Notes: generated from the letters alone by a model not told the origin. A stretch of 64,000 bases of DNA from Bacteroidota bacterium (GCA_016711505.1 JADJSV010000018.1:386082-450081); one strand, 5' to 3'; shown: positions 18,927-27,062, counted from the first letter of the stretch. Made by a program: numbers and translations.

Positions 18927-19292
18927 TTAACTGTTTATAAATTTGATTTCAGAGCCACTTTCCATGATTACAATGGACTGAAAATCTTCAATTATTTGTA
19001 ACTCATGCTTTTCTCCAGCAGGTATAATTAAAGATTCGTTTAGCTTTAATTCATGGTTATTTCCTTTCATTTTTAGAATTGCTCTACCTTTTTGAACAAT
19101 GATTACAGCTTCTTTTGTGCTAATATGTTCAGGCATATTCATCCCGGCACTTCCGGTAACTTGCAATATCTTGAATGTATTTCCTAATTCAAGACGTATC
19201 ATTTTTGGATTATCATTTGATTTCATATCTATGTTTTTTCTTGTGTTCATTTCCGTCTTTTCAGTATCATTGCTTAATTTTTCCTTGTTCAT
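18927..19292 (-). CDS. Small cupin-domain protein
   Basis: 121 residues, possibly starting internally at the ATG of MNTRKNIDMK. The cupin core runs from GNTFKILQVTGSAG to IMESGSEI, with the metal-site region MPEHISTKEAVIIVQKG and PAGEKHELQII. Several His/Glu ligands of motif 1 and motif 2 are recognisable, so metal binding is possible. It lies 12 bp upstream of the RIC gene and overlaps the preceding membrane-protein gene by 4 bp, so the genes are translationally linked. Function is unknown. Confidence 0.75.
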   Translation of the reverse strand: MNKEKLSNDTEKTEMNTRKNIDMKSNDNPKMIRLELGNTFKILQVTGSAGMNMPEHISTKEAVIIVQKGRAILKMKGNNHELKLNESLIIPAGEKHELQIIEDFQSIVIMESGSEIKFINS

Positions 19293-19732
19293 ATTGATGT
19301 GTTCTTAAAAAGTGTTATTCCGAAAATGGACAAGCAAACTACCTTGATGATTTCCATACCTACATAGTAAAAATGAAGGTTAGAAGATGGTGGAGTTTGT
19401 CCTTGTATATGCAGTTCAGCTCTCGCATCCAATTCAGGTAACAGCCATGTTGTTTGAACGATGAGAAGAATCATTGGAATAAAAAAGGACAAATTGCTCA
19501 CTGATAAAAATGTGTTTTTTATTGGAATTAAATTTATCAATATCGCTATTGCAAACACCCATTCTACCTTGTTGAGTGCATTAAAAACCAATTTGCCAAT
19601 ACCAAGTCCCAATGGTAGCGTAATGCCCGGAGCTCTGAATTTGAGCCAACCTTCCATAAAACTGATAGCGCAAACAAATCCTATCCAAAGAAATGTTATA
19701 ATTAGAGCTATTGGCATTTTAACTGTTGTCAT
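19289..19732 (-). CDS. Four-helix membrane protein of the NO/O2 cluster
   Basis: 147 residues with about four transmembrane helices. The first carries CAISFMEGWLKFRAPG and the loop KVEWVF; the second half has TTWLLPELDARAELHIQGQ with a conserved-looking acidic loop. I do not recognise a named family with certainty; it resembles DUF4149/TMEM205-like four-helix proteins. It overlaps the cupin gene by 4 bp and the truncated haemoglobin gene by 4 bp, so it belongs to the same operon. Confidence 0.65.
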   Translation of the reverse strand: MTTVKMPIALIITFLWIGFVCAISFMEGWLKFRAPGITLPLGLGIGKLVFNALNKVEWVFAIAILINLIPIKNTFLSVSNLSFFIPMILLIVQTTWLLPELDARAELHIQGQTPPSSNLHFYYVGMEIIKVVCLSIFGITLFKNTSI

Positions 19733-20118
19733 AATAATGGTATTGACGGGTTGTTTTTATAATATTCAATTTTGGAGTGAAACATCTCCGCCATTCGCTG
19801 TCCCTGCCACTTGGCTCTTTCTGCTTTTACACCAATAAAGTGTTCATCTACGGTTGCAAAAAACAGTTTAAGCCATTGGTTAAAATGTACTTTACCAACA
19901 GGTAGTTTGGCATGCGGCAAAAATGGACTACCGTAATAAGTGTGTTCCTCCAAAAGAACCGTTTGCCAGAAGCGATACATTTTTTCCAGATGCTCAGGCC
20001 AGCGGTCTTGAATTTTATTATTAAAAATATCTTTTAGTTTTCCATCTTCACGGACTTTGCCGTAAAAGACATCTACTAAGAGTTTAATGTCTTGTATGTT
20101 TGATATGTCTTTTTTCAT
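19729..20118 (-). CDS. Group III truncated haemoglobin
   Basis: 129 residues with the group III pattern: DVFYGKVREDGKLKDIF (B helix), YRFWQTVLLEEHTYYGSPF, LPHAKLPVGKVHFNQWLKLF with the proximal His in the F-helix HFxxW, and QRMAEMFHSKI. It binds haem and reacts with O2 and NO. It is one of two group III globins in the window; the other is at 57974-58381. Its place between RIC and the CcoN-like subunit supports a role in NO detoxification. Confidence 0.9.
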   Translation of the reverse strand: MKKDISNIQDIKLLVDVFYGKVREDGKLKDIFNNKIQDRWPEHLEKMYRFWQTVLLEEHTYYGSPFLPHAKLPVGKVHFNQWLKLFFATVDEHFIGVKAERAKWQGQRMAEMFHSKIEYYKNNPSIPLL

Positions 20119-20121
20119 TCG

Positions 20122-20526
20122 TTACAGACTATAATTTGTAATGAAGTAATAAGCTGCCCAACCGAAAAAGGCAATCAACAATATCCATAACCAATTGGGG
20201 ACACTTTGTGGTGTTTCACTGCCATCAATAATAAATTTTTTTGAATCTCCTTTGTCGTAAGCGTTAATCATTAACGGAATTATTCCATCGACAATAGCAT
20301 TTTCTAAAATACCTTCAATAGCAATTGCAGGCCCATTGCGAACAATAAATTTTATCTTTCGAATGCCTTCCCTACCGGTTGGGGATTTGCTAACTAATTT
20401 CAAAGTATGCTCTCCATCAGTCAATTTTCTAGTGTCCAACTCGAACTGCACAGGAGCCATAAACTCCGCAATTGGCTGCGAATCATCATCAACAAATACT
20501 ACTATTTTACTCTTATCTTCTTTCAT
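20122..20526 (-). CDS. C-terminally membrane-anchored Ig-like protein
   Basis: 134 residues. Residues 8-75 look like an Ig-like or cytochrome-associated beta-sandwich (FELDTRKLTDGEHTLKLVS, KIKFIVRNGPAI). A single transmembrane helix near the end (PNWLWILLIAFFGWAAYYF) anchors it. The same kind of protein is often found beside haem-copper oxidase genes in Bacteroidota, but I cannot name the function. It is 4 bp from the next gene in the operon. Confidence 0.6.
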   Translation of the reverse strand: MKEDKSKIVVFVDDDSQPIAEFMAPVQFELDTRKLTDGEHTLKLVSKSPTGREGIRKIKFIVRNGPAIAIEGILENAIVDGIIPLMINAYDKGDSKKFIIDGSETPQSVPNWLWILLIAFFGWAAYYFITNYSL

Positions 20527-20530
20527 ATTA

Positions 20531-20800
20531 TTAAAAATTTAAGATTGATTTTTTAATATGGTTGGCCTCTTTTTCTCCGGGCTTGATTAAATATTTTATG
20601 GTATAAATAAATGTAAGTACTGTGATTAGTGTAATGACAGCTATTATTACCCAATCCCAAACGTTTTGAGGGCCTGCTCCATGTGTTAATCCTTGCATTA
20701 TTTTAGGTTGTTGTTTTTCGCAAACAGGGCAAGCGAAGGCACTTATATGTACAAGTATCAATAGTGTACTTGCGAGTAAGTATTTTATTTCATTTTTCAT
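20531..20800 (-). CDS. Small membrane protein with a CPVC motif
   Basis: Start chosen at the ATG at 20800 (MKNEIKYLLAS), giving 89 residues. A signal-like helix ends in AFACPVCEKQQP, putting a CxxC pair just outside the membrane. A second helix (WVIIAVITLITVLTFIYTI) and a basic tail follow. The CxxC could bind a metal or be redox-active and may help assemble the neighbouring haem-copper complex. Its start overlaps the upstream gene by 11 bp. Confidence 0.6.
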   Translation of the reverse strand: MKNEIKYLLASTLLILVHISAFACPVCEKQQPKIMQGLTHGAGPQNVWDWVIIAVITLITVLTFIYTIKYLIKPGEKEANHIKKSILNF

Positions 20801-21034
20801 TTTTCCAGTAGTTGTTTGCTTGATCAATAATTTGAACTTTAATAGCAATTACATTTGCTGATGCAGAGAGTTGACCTGTATCATTTGCATAATCGCTGCT
20901 CAACTTTTTTCTTGCTTGAGTATCTGTCTGAATAGCGGCAATGCTTTTTTCCAGCAATTTTTTCCAGCTAATTCTCTTGCTTCTCGTGGTGTTTGGATGA
21001 TAAGATTGTCGAACCAAATTTCTTTTGCTTCCAT
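20790..21034 (-). pseudogene. Small cytoplasmic protein, frame broken in an A run
   Basis: The frame from the ATG at 21034 begins MEAKEIWFDNLIIQTP and drifts out of frame after REARELAG at a run of six A on the coding strand (about 20957-20963). With seven A it continues KKLLEKSIAAIQTDTQ ... DQANNYWKNEK to the stop at 20790, about 81 residues. The shift fits the pattern of homopolymer indels elsewhere in the window. The protein has no family I recognise. It is 4 bp from the cytochrome gene. Confidence 0.6.
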
Positions 21035-21037
21035 AAT

Positions 21038-22045
21038 TTATTTTTTCGAGGTCAGTTTAATAAAGTCCATCATTTTTTTTATTTCTTCGGGTGTAACAGT
21101 CTTGGCATTATTCCCCCAATTAGTTTTTTCGTGATTAATGATGGCAGTAATTTCTTCGGGAGTTAAGTTATTATCTGTTCCTACGGCATTCATTACGGCA
21201 TATTCTGGCCTTGCGTCATAACCACGCATTATTATACTTACAAAAAGTTCCAGATCTTCACTTAAAACTATCGGACTTCCTTTCAATGGAGGGAAGGCCC
21301 CTTTTAATCCTTCACCATTGGCTTGATGACATGCCCCGCAATTTTGTGTATAGAGCAATTTGCCATCCGGAAGTACAGCTTTGTTTGCAGAGTTAATTGT
21401 TGGCTTTTCTTCTTTCTTGTACAAAAATTCCATCGGAGTTTTCCCATCAGGTAATGAGGGTTGTTTCAAACTTTGTAAATATGCTACAAGATTTAGAGCT
21501 TCTTGCGTAGCGACAATTTTTCCTTTGATATCTTTTCTGAATTTATCAGGAACAACAACCTCAACATCGCCTTCTTTTAGTCCAGTGTTTACTTCAAATA
21601 GCCAAGGGTAGGCAGGCATTATCGATTTTTCTGTCACTGATCTTGGTTGATACAGATGCAATAAGTTCCAGGCCAAACTAGGTTGTCGTGTGCCTATGTT
21701 AGTTAGGTCAGGACCGGTTCTTTCTGTCCCCATCAATGTGGCGGTGTTTCGCCAGAAGTCGGTTCGTGTAATACCAGCATAATCAGCAGCTATGCCAGGT
21801 CTGCTACCCCATATTTTGTCCATAGCCACATTACGTACTTGTTGGGTATGACAGGCTACACAACCATTGGCGATAAAACTCTTTTTGCCCAAGAAAACTT
21901 CTGGGCTCAATGGTTCATAATTTGGAAGCGGAGCATTATTTTCCTGATTATTAATAGCTGGCATTATTGCAACTATTAGTGTTAAACCAATAAACAAGCT
22001 CAATGCAGTTCTGAATAGTGTTTTATGATTATTAAAGAATTCCAT
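21038..22045 (-). CDS. CcoO-like cytochrome c fused to a CcoP-like haem domain
   Basis: 335 residues. One N-terminal membrane helix precedes a CcoO/FixO-type monohaem domain with GCVACHTQQVRNV, TERTGPDLTNIGTR and SVTEKSIMPAYPWL (Met as axial ligand). A second cytochrome c domain follows (about 225-330) with CGACHQANGEGL. In standard cbb3 oxidases CcoO and the dihaem CcoP are separate; here one protein carries one haem of each kind. It is 12 bp downstream of the CcoN-like gene and should supply electrons to it from the periplasmic side. Confidence 0.85.
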   Translation of the reverse strand: MEFFNNHKTLFRTALSLFIGLTLIVAIMPAINNQENNAPLPNYEPLSPEVFLGKKSFIANGCVACHTQQVRNVAMDKIWGSRPGIAADYAGITRTDFWRNTATLMGTERTGPDLTNIGTRQPSLAWNLLHLYQPRSVTEKSIMPAYPWLFEVNTGLKEGDVEVVVPDKFRKDIKGKIVATQEALNLVAYLQSLKQPSLPDGKTPMEFLYKKEEKPTINSANKAVLPDGKLLYTQNCGACHQANGEGLKGAFPPLKGSPIVLSEDLELFVSIIMRGYDARPEYAVMNAVGTDNNLTPEEITAIINHEKTNWGNNAKTVTPEEIKKMMDFIKLTSKK

Positions 22046-22057
22046 TTTATATTATCG

Positions 22058-23809
22058 TTAATTTGTAATGGTTTGTTTGTCTACTTCTTGTTTTGCTCTC
22101 AAAATATCTATCGGTGATTTTGGTATTTCAATTTCATCTTTCTTTCGAACCATAACATAAAAATTATAGGCAAACAAAACATGAGAAAACCACATTAATG
22201 AACCGCCAATGGCACGCCAAAGCCAGTACGGAGCCATTAACTCTACACTTTCGATAAATGATTTTGTACCTTCCATCCACATCAAACCTCTAAGGGTAGA
22301 ACCGTACATTAACGGGAAAGTGTAGAATAATAAGCCAATTAAAGCCAACCAAAAATGTGCTCCCACTGTAATTTGTGGTGGCTCTTTGCCTGTAATCCTT
22401 GGCACTACAGTATAAATGAAACCCCAAAGCATAAAGCAGATAATACCATACATGGTTAAATGCGAATGAGCAACAGTAAAATCAGTAAAGTGCCAAACCA
22501 AATTGGTAAAGCGGAATGCTTCTGCTGTTCCTTGCAGTGAGCCTGTGAAATAGAATAAAATTCCAATCAAATAAAAAGGAAGTGTATAACTACCCGAAAG
22601 TTTATTCCACGACCCCTTAAAAGTCAGCAAGAAATTGGTAGTTCCAGCAACAACAGGGATAATCATTCCTGCACTTCCTATAATGGCAACGGTTTGTAGC
22701 CACCAGGGAATAGCACTAAAAATAAAGTGATGTGTGCCAATTAAAGTATAGAATAGAATTTGAGCCCAAAAAGCTAGTATCCCTAAACTATAAGAGTATA
22801 TAGGTTTATTGAGTTGCTGAGGTAAAAAGTAATACATCAAACCAAGGTTAAAAAGCATAAACCACATTCCCACGCCCTGATGCATATAATATCCTTGAAT
22901 AATCGTTTCGCCTAAGCCATTTTGCCAGCTCGGCCAATATGCGATAATTGCAATAACCAAGAGAAACATCATTGCCGAAATAATGTACCAGTTGGAAACA
23001 TAAATTTCTTTGGTTGTTCTTTTAGCAATTGTTTTAAAGAAGTTTTGTAAGGAAATAATAATACCTATGCCAAATAATGCCATTACAGGCCAGATGTATT
23101 CTCTGTATTCGCCTCCGCCATTATTAATGCCAGCCATTAAAAATATACTTCCTAAGATCACTGAGACATTAATGAGCACAAGAGAACGGTAACCAGTTTT
23201 AATGCTTGCGATAGGGACGTTGCTTACTCGTGGAATAACATAATAAGCCAAGCCCATCATTGCCAAAGAAGCCCAACCCCAGAAAACCGCATTTGTATGA
23301 ACCGGTCGAAGTCTTCCAAAACTCAACCAACTATATTGATCAACATCAGGTGCTACGAATTTTATTCCGAGATATTCCCCAACAGTAGTTCCGAATAGCA
23401 GCCAGAATGTAGCACAACCCAAGTACCATAAAATTAATTTAGATAAATCAGGTTCTATATAAGGTCTTGGCTGACTTTTCTTCTTTTGCTCAACAAATCT
23501 TAGCGTTTCTACTTCGCTAATGTTATCAATCAAACCTTTGCAGTCAATAGGTTCTTTATCTCCCGATAATTCAAGATTTGAAAGCGAAAATTCATGTTCT
23601 CGTTTTCGTTGTTCCAGTTTTTCAATTTCATCGGGACTTAATCCTTTTAAGTACTCATTAAATTTTTCAAGTTCTTTTTTCTTGAGATATTTTTTTAGAA
23701 CTGCCTTAGCTTTTATCATTACAAGGATTGAAGCTGCAATTATTGGAATTGCAATAAGTAGCATGGTAATGATTATGCCGGATTCGCTAAATATGTTCTT
23801 TGTTTCCAT
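22058..23809 (-). CDS. CcoN-like haem-copper catalytic subunit (cbb3 oxidase or NO reductase)
   Basis: 583 residues with about 13-14 membrane helices. An extra N-terminal helix and a charged stretch (KKYLKKKELEKFNEYL, about 35-100) precede the catalytic fold. Haem-ligand and CuB histidines are recognisable: RPVHTNAVFWGW, GYYMHQGVGMWF, IGTHHFIFSAIP and VAHSHLTMYG. A Tyr six residues before the His pair (FYTLIGTHH) matches the position of the cross-linked Tyr of cbb3 oxidases, favouring O2 reduction. The operon, however, is about NO (RIC, truncated haemoglobin, NsrR-like regulator), so an NO-reducing role remains open. No ccoP, ccoG or ccoS is nearby. Confidence 0.82.
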   Translation of the reverse strand: METKNIFSESGIIITMLLIAIPIIAASILVMIKAKAVLKKYLKKKELEKFNEYLKGLSPDEIEKLEQRKREHEFSLSNLELSGDKEPIDCKGLIDNISEVETLRFVEQKKKSQPRPYIEPDLSKLILWYLGCATFWLLFGTTVGEYLGIKFVAPDVDQYSWLSFGRLRPVHTNAVFWGWASLAMMGLAYYVIPRVSNVPIASIKTGYRSLVLINVSVILGSIFLMAGINNGGGEYREYIWPVMALFGIGIIISLQNFFKTIAKRTTKEIYVSNWYIISAMMFLLVIAIIAYWPSWQNGLGETIIQGYYMHQGVGMWFMLFNLGLMYYFLPQQLNKPIYSYSLGILAFWAQILFYTLIGTHHFIFSAIPWWLQTVAIIGSAGMIIPVVAGTTNFLLTFKGSWNKLSGSYTLPFYLIGILFYFTGSLQGTAEAFRFTNLVWHFTDFTVAHSHLTMYGIICFMLWGFIYTVVPRITGKEPPQITVGAHFWLALIGLLFYTFPLMYGSTLRGLMWMEGTKSFIESVELMAPYWLWRAIGGSLMWFSHVLFAYNFYVMVRKKDEIEIPKSPIDILRAKQEVDKQTITN

Positions 23810-23824
23810 TGCCTATTTTATATT

Positions 23825-23838
23825 GGACAATATTATCC
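23825..23838. promoter_or_regulatory. Inverted repeat GGACAATATTATCC upstream of the CcoN-like gene
   Basis: A 14-bp near-palindrome (one mismatched pair) lies 16 bp upstream of the CcoN-like start and 20 bp from the regulator's stop. It is a candidate operator for the adjacent Rrf2 protein or another NO/O2 sensor. No second copy was noticed in the operon. Confidence 0.4.
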
Positions 23839-23857
23839 ATTATTATTTCAAATTTTT

Positions 23858-24292
23858 TTACCTTTTTAAAAACGTCAATCCCTTTTCATAATCGATAGCT
23901 AAAGAATCAACCGTGGTAGTTTCAAGCATTTTTTTGAGTTCATCTCGTACAACTTTAAATCGATAGTGAACCGGGCAAGGCTTATGCTCATTGCATTGCT
24001 TCAATCCAAGTCCGCATCCTTTATAAATATCATCTCCATCAATAGCAGAGACTATTGTGCTTAACTTTACTTTATTAAATGCTTGTTTATTCATTGAGAA
24101 ACCTCCCCAAGGTCCTTTGTCAGAATTAATGATGTTGTTTCGTATAAGCTGCTGAAGTATTTTTGAAGTATAAGCCGCTGGAGATTCAATGGCTAGGGCA
24201 ACTTCTTTCAAACTTACTTTTCTACCCAACTTCGATTGCTCAGCAATGAAGATGGAAGCTCTGATTCCGTATTCACAAGCTTTTGAAAACAT
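23858..24292 (-). CDS. Rrf2-family Fe-S transcriptional regulator (NsrR-like)
   Basis: 144 residues. An N-terminal winged helix (MFSKACEYGIRASIFIAEQ, SLKEVALAIESPAAYTSKIL) is followed by a three-Cys cluster (CGLGLKQCNEHKPC) at the usual Fe-S position of Rrf2 regulators such as NsrR, IscR and RsrR. Its location as first gene upstream of the haem-copper/haemoglobin/RIC unit suggests an NO-sensing repressor. The spacing C-x6-C-x5-C is not decisive between NsrR and IscR types. Confidence 0.85.
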   Translation of the reverse strand: MFSKACEYGIRASIFIAEQSKLGRKVSLKEVALAIESPAAYTSKILQQLIRNNIINSDKGPWGGFSMNKQAFNKVKLSTIVSAIDGDDIYKGCGLGLKQCNEHKPCPVHYRFKVVRDELKKMLETTTVDSLAIDYEKGLTFLKR

Positions 24293-24334
24293 TTGTTACT
24301 TTATTTACGGAGTAAAGATAACTATTAATTTTTT

Positions 24335-24360
24335 ATTAGTGGTTATTTTTGTCCACTATT
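24335..24360. promoter_or_regulatory. Inverted repeat TAGTGG-N10-CCACTA upstream of the Rrf2 gene
   Basis: Six-bp arms with a 10-nt A/T-rich spacer lie 43-68 bp upstream of the regulator's start. This is a plausible autoregulatory operator. Its sequence differs from the GGACAATATTATCC repeat in front of the CcoN-like gene. Confidence 0.35.
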
Positions 24361-24516
24361 ATATTTAGATTACTCCGATTAGCCACTTATAAGCGTGTTT
24401 TATGCTGAATTGGTGTCGAGTTACAATGAAATGTCGACCGAGTTGGGAAAACACTCAGGTGATGGCAATTAGCCCACCTCCGACAAAATTCTTTGAATCC
24501 GCTTTTTAATGCTTCA

Positions 24517-24668
24517 TTATGATTCATATAACGAGGCTTCATTTTTCACCAACATTTACAAAGCCGGAAAGAAATATTGGCTAATCAAGGCTAATGCAGT
24601 TGATTAAATAATAAAAAGAAAGATTTGATTTTTTGATGAGGGTTACGCAACGGTCACCGGTGTTATCA
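24517..24668 (-). repeat. Possible degenerate attC-like site at the left edge of the array
   Basis: TATAACGAGGC on the left and CGGTGTTATCAG on the right resemble the outer boxes of the sites further right. The right box sits 4 bp from a minus-strand stop, the expected position. Inner arms are not clearly complementary, so this is tentative. The remaining 220 bp up to the regulator hold no gene that I can see. Confidence 0.25.
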
Positions 24669-24671
24669 GAA

Positions 24672-25385
24672 TCACTCTCTTTTTTTAGACTCTTCAACCG
24701 AGATCATCTTCTTTAAATAATTCCAATTTGTTGTATCGCCTTCATCCGATAAGTTGCTGACCCAAACTAGGTTGTAATTGATTATTTTTAATGTATCAGA
24801 TTGGTCCAGGCTATCTTTATTTAAATATTCATAGTAATATTTGCGGTTCGCTTCAAAATTCACTTCGAAATAATTATTTGATCGACACATTACTTTGTAT
24901 TCAACTTGATCAAGTCCAATCGAATTAATAATAAATGTGTCTATCAATAGGGGAGGAAGTACAAAATTTCCATCTATATCTGATCGGCCTATTGATAGAT
25001 TTCCATTTGAGGAATAATATATTTCAGCTCCCGATATTGGTTCATGACAATATGTAAGTTTTATTTGATTTAAATTATTTTTAAATTCTTCGTTTATTGA
25101 ATATAATGCTTTACTATTTCTTGTACTTGAATTAAATTTCATGAAAATATATTTTCCTTTTTTTGTCCAATAATCTTCAAGGAAAAGTAACGGATTGAAC
25201 TCACTATGATATTCAATTGAAAATAGAATGTCTTTTGATAAAGGTAGATTTTGTGTGCCTAAACCGGGAACTCCTCGTTGATAACTACCAACTATCTCTG
25301 TGTCGCCAGCTACTTGACACAAAGCCCAATAGCTAAATAGTATCAAGATGAAAATTGTCAAAAGTGTTTTGTGGTTGATTTGCAA
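24672..25385 (-). CDS. Membrane-anchored protein with carboxypeptidase-regulatory-like domain
   Basis: A longer open frame runs to 25466 but crosses the attC-like site, so the TTG at 25385 (LQINHKTLLTIFILIL) is the likelier start, 20 bp after that site's GTTATCA box. A signal/membrane helix (LLTIFILILFSYWALC) is followed by an exported domain. Residues near GAEIYYSSNGNLSIG and SDIDGNFVLPPL resemble a CarboxypepD_reg-like beta-sandwich. Function is unknown. Confidence 0.6.
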   Translation of the reverse strand: MQINHKTLLTIFILILFSYWALCQVAGDTEIVGSYQRGVPGLGTQNLPLSKDILFSIEYHSEFNPLLFLEDYWTKKGKYIFMKFNSSTRNSKALYSINEEFKNNLNQIKLTYCHEPISGAEIYYSSNGNLSIGRSDIDGNFVLPPLLIDTFIINSIGLDQVEYKVMCRSNNYFEVNFEANRKYYYEYLNKDSLDQSDTLKIINYNLVWVSNLSDEGDTTNWNYLKKMISVEESKKRE

Positions 25386-25403
25386 TGGGTCTTTAGTGTT
25401 TCT

Positions 25404-25531
25404 GATAACGTTTTCGGGCTTTGCGTTGGTGGGCTTTTGAAACAGTAAACAGTCTGCCAGCACCAAAGTTTATTAATTGCTCAAATGTTTCTATTCGCAC
25501 TGTCCGCCCACTAACGCAACCCGTGTTAGGC
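25404..25531 (-). repeat. attC-like site C (128 bp)
   Basis: The left box GATAACG and right box GTTAGGC (the canonical cassette core) flank arms CGGGCTTTGCGTTGGTGGGC and GCCCACTAACGCAACCCG. It lies 20 bp 3' of the lipoprotein gene and 20 bp 5' of the next start. Confidence 0.75.
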
Positions 25532-25550
25532 AACGTTTTTTTTCGAAAAC

Positions 25551-26053
25551 TCACCACTCAATTATTACGTCTCTTCTTCCCAGAATTTCAGGTAATATCC
25601 ATGAGCCGAAATTCGGAATATATTTATTCTCATAACTCACAGTCCTATTTGAATATCCGTTGCATTGTAAAACTAAATATTCTTCTTGTGCTAAAACAGA
25701 TTCGTTCGCAAGTTTGGATCTCTGATCTGCTTCGATGTGTGCGTAATGTCTTTCTAATAGTTTTCCCGCACAAACCCCCCGAAAAAAAGTCGTGAATGTA
25801 TGCCTGAAAAGGTTGAATAGAGATGTTTTCCTTTTACTTGTATTGAGTTTAATGCATCAAGTGCGGTTTGTTGATTCGTTGTTAGTTTCGGTAATGTATC
25901 TGTGATTTGAATAGAATTGTAGGATACAAAATTGCTTGAATCTTGTTGTTGTTCTCCTTTTTCGTTACTCATTGTACATGACAAATAAACAAGTGGTAAA
26001 TAAAATGTCATTAGCAATTGCAACTTTGATACTGGCACTCTTTCCGTTTGCAT
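25551..26053 (-). pseudogene. Lipoprotein cassette gene, frameshifted in a T/G run
   Basis: A lipoprotein signal is visible (MTFYLPLVYLSCTMSN, ATG at 26011, or the upstream ATG at 26053). The frame stops after HSRLFFGGFVRENY at a TTTTTTTCGGGGGG stretch (about 25778-25790). Shifting one base continues GKLLERHYAHIEADQRS ... LQCNGYSNRTV ... SWILPEILGRR and stops at 25551, next to site C. The intact protein would be about 165 residues. I recognise no family. The break may be a homopolymer error. Confidence 0.55.
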
Positions 26054-26063
26054 AGAGATAATT

Positions 26064-26170
26064 TTATTTCAAGTATTGCGATAACCAATTAAGTGTATCA
26101 ATAGGGTCTGCTATTGACCAAGAATGAGGGTGTCTTCTACCATCTGCTCTGAAGCCTTTGTTTGATGTCA
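26064..26170 (-). pseudogene. C-terminal remnant of a hydrolase
   Basis: An open frame without a start encodes NKGFRADGRRHPHSWSIADP ... NWLSQYLK and stops at 26064. HPHSWSIADP is like the catalytic-His end of alpha/beta hydrolases of the PHB-depolymerase type. It is joined directly to a lone attC-like arm, so most of the gene and half a recombination site were lost together. Confidence 0.5.
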
Positions 26171-26197
26171 CCTGACGCAACCCGTGTTATAGGTTGT
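26169..26197 (-). repeat. Truncated attC-like site D (one arm)
   Basis: CTGACGCAACCCGTGTTATA matches the right arm of site C and is followed closely by the GNAT stop. The partner arm is missing; the sequence runs into the hydrolase remnant instead. Confidence 0.6.
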
Positions 26198-26210
26198 TTT
26201 ATTCTGTCAT

Positions 26211-26687
26211 TTATTTGTCTAGTTTATAAACAAATTCTTCTATTTCGGCTTGACGGGCATTGGCAAAACCTTTCTCTGTCCCGATTTTTACAAAACCACA
26301 TTGTTCTAAAACTTTTTGCGAGCCAAAATTGTCAAATGCAGCGTGTCCGAAAATGGGCCGTTTCGTTTCAATGTCAAGAAACATTTTTAAAGCTTTTGTC
26401 GCAATGCCTTGTCCCCAAAATGGTTTGTCTATCCAAAAAGCAACTTCCGTCTTGTCATTTATTTCAAATTTCGTAACAGTTCCAACAACATTGCTGTCCA
26501 CAACTATTGTCTGCATATTCACTGTTGGATTGTACAGAAGTTTTGTGTATTTTTCAAGGTAGGCTGTTTTGTCTGTCGGGTCTTTTGCCGTGAATGCGGC
26601 TAAATAATTTGCTTCTGTGTCAAGTTGATACTCAAAGAAATTGTTTATGTCTGCAACTACTGATGGTCTTAGTTTTATGTCTGTCAT
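26211..26687 (-). CDS. GNAT-family N-acetyltransferase (RimJ/RimL-like)
   Basis: 158 residues. The fold runs from MTDIKLRPSVVADINNFF through VAFWIDKPFWGQGIATKAL (acetyl-CoA motif A: GQGIAT) to NFGSQKVLEQCGFVKIGTE. The N-terminus and lack of extra domains place it with RimJ/RimL-type or antibiotic-type small acetyltransferases; the acceptor is unknown. GNATs are among the most frequent genes in integron cassettes. It starts 37 bp after the outer box of site E. Confidence 0.85.
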   Translation of the reverse strand: MTDIKLRPSVVADINNFFEYQLDTEANYLAAFTAKDPTDKTAYLEKYTKLLYNPTVNMQTIVVDSNVVGTVTKFEINDKTEVAFWIDKPFWGQGIATKALKMFLDIETKRPIFGHAAFDNFGSQKVLEQCGFVKIGTEKGFANARQAEIEEFVYKLDK

Positions 26688-26723
26688 TTTACTTTTCGTT
26701 TTGGTTTGTGGTCTGTAAAAGCC

Positions 26724-26811
26724 CTATAACGTTTTGCCTTGCTGCCGGGCACGCCGTTCTCTTGATTCGAAGATAGTACTTTCTTTGCCTGGTAGCAAGC
26801 GATGTTATGTG
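26724..26811 (-). repeat. attC-like site E (88 bp)
   Basis: Outer boxes CTATAACG and GTTATGTG, with arms GCCTTGCTGCCGGGC against GCCTGGTAGCAAGC. The centre (TTCTCTTGATTCGAAG, AGTACTTTCTTTG) closely matches site N at 40.6 kb. Confidence 0.75.
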
Positions 26812-26816
26812 CGTGA

Positions 26817-27062
26817 CTATTTTAGCGATTTGGGATTCTGTCGATTGTCGAAGAGAGTATAAATTCTGATTTCAGATTTGTGAACTGAATAGATTACAGA
26901 AATTTGTTTTGCAACGACAGCTTTTCGAAATCCTTTCAACGTTTGTGATTGAGGGTAAATTTCCGGAAACCGAGAAACGATTTCTTCAAATTATTCTAAT
27001 GCATCTAAAAAATTCTTGACTTCTTTTTCCGACCAATTTTCTAACAAATATTTAATGATCTA
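26817..27062 (-). pseudogene. RelE/ParE-type toxin remnant
   Basis: Reading the minus strand gives IIKYLLENWSEKEVKNF, then LDALE, an in-frame TAA, then FEEIVSRFPEIYPQSQTLKG, FRKAVVAKQISVIYSVHKS and EIRIYTLFDNRQNPKSLK up to the TAG at 26817. This is a RelE/ParE-superfamily toxin whose N-terminus is lost and whose middle is interrupted by a stop. Toxin-antitoxin genes are common in cassette arrays. No antitoxin gene remains upstream. The stop codon sits 6 bp from site E, as in the intact cassettes. Confidence 0.7.

Noticed and set aside
22058..23809. Firm annotation as NorB nitric oxide reductase
   Set aside because: The Tyr six residues before the His pair and the CcoO-like partner favour a cbb3-type enzyme; operon context alone does not prove NO reduction.
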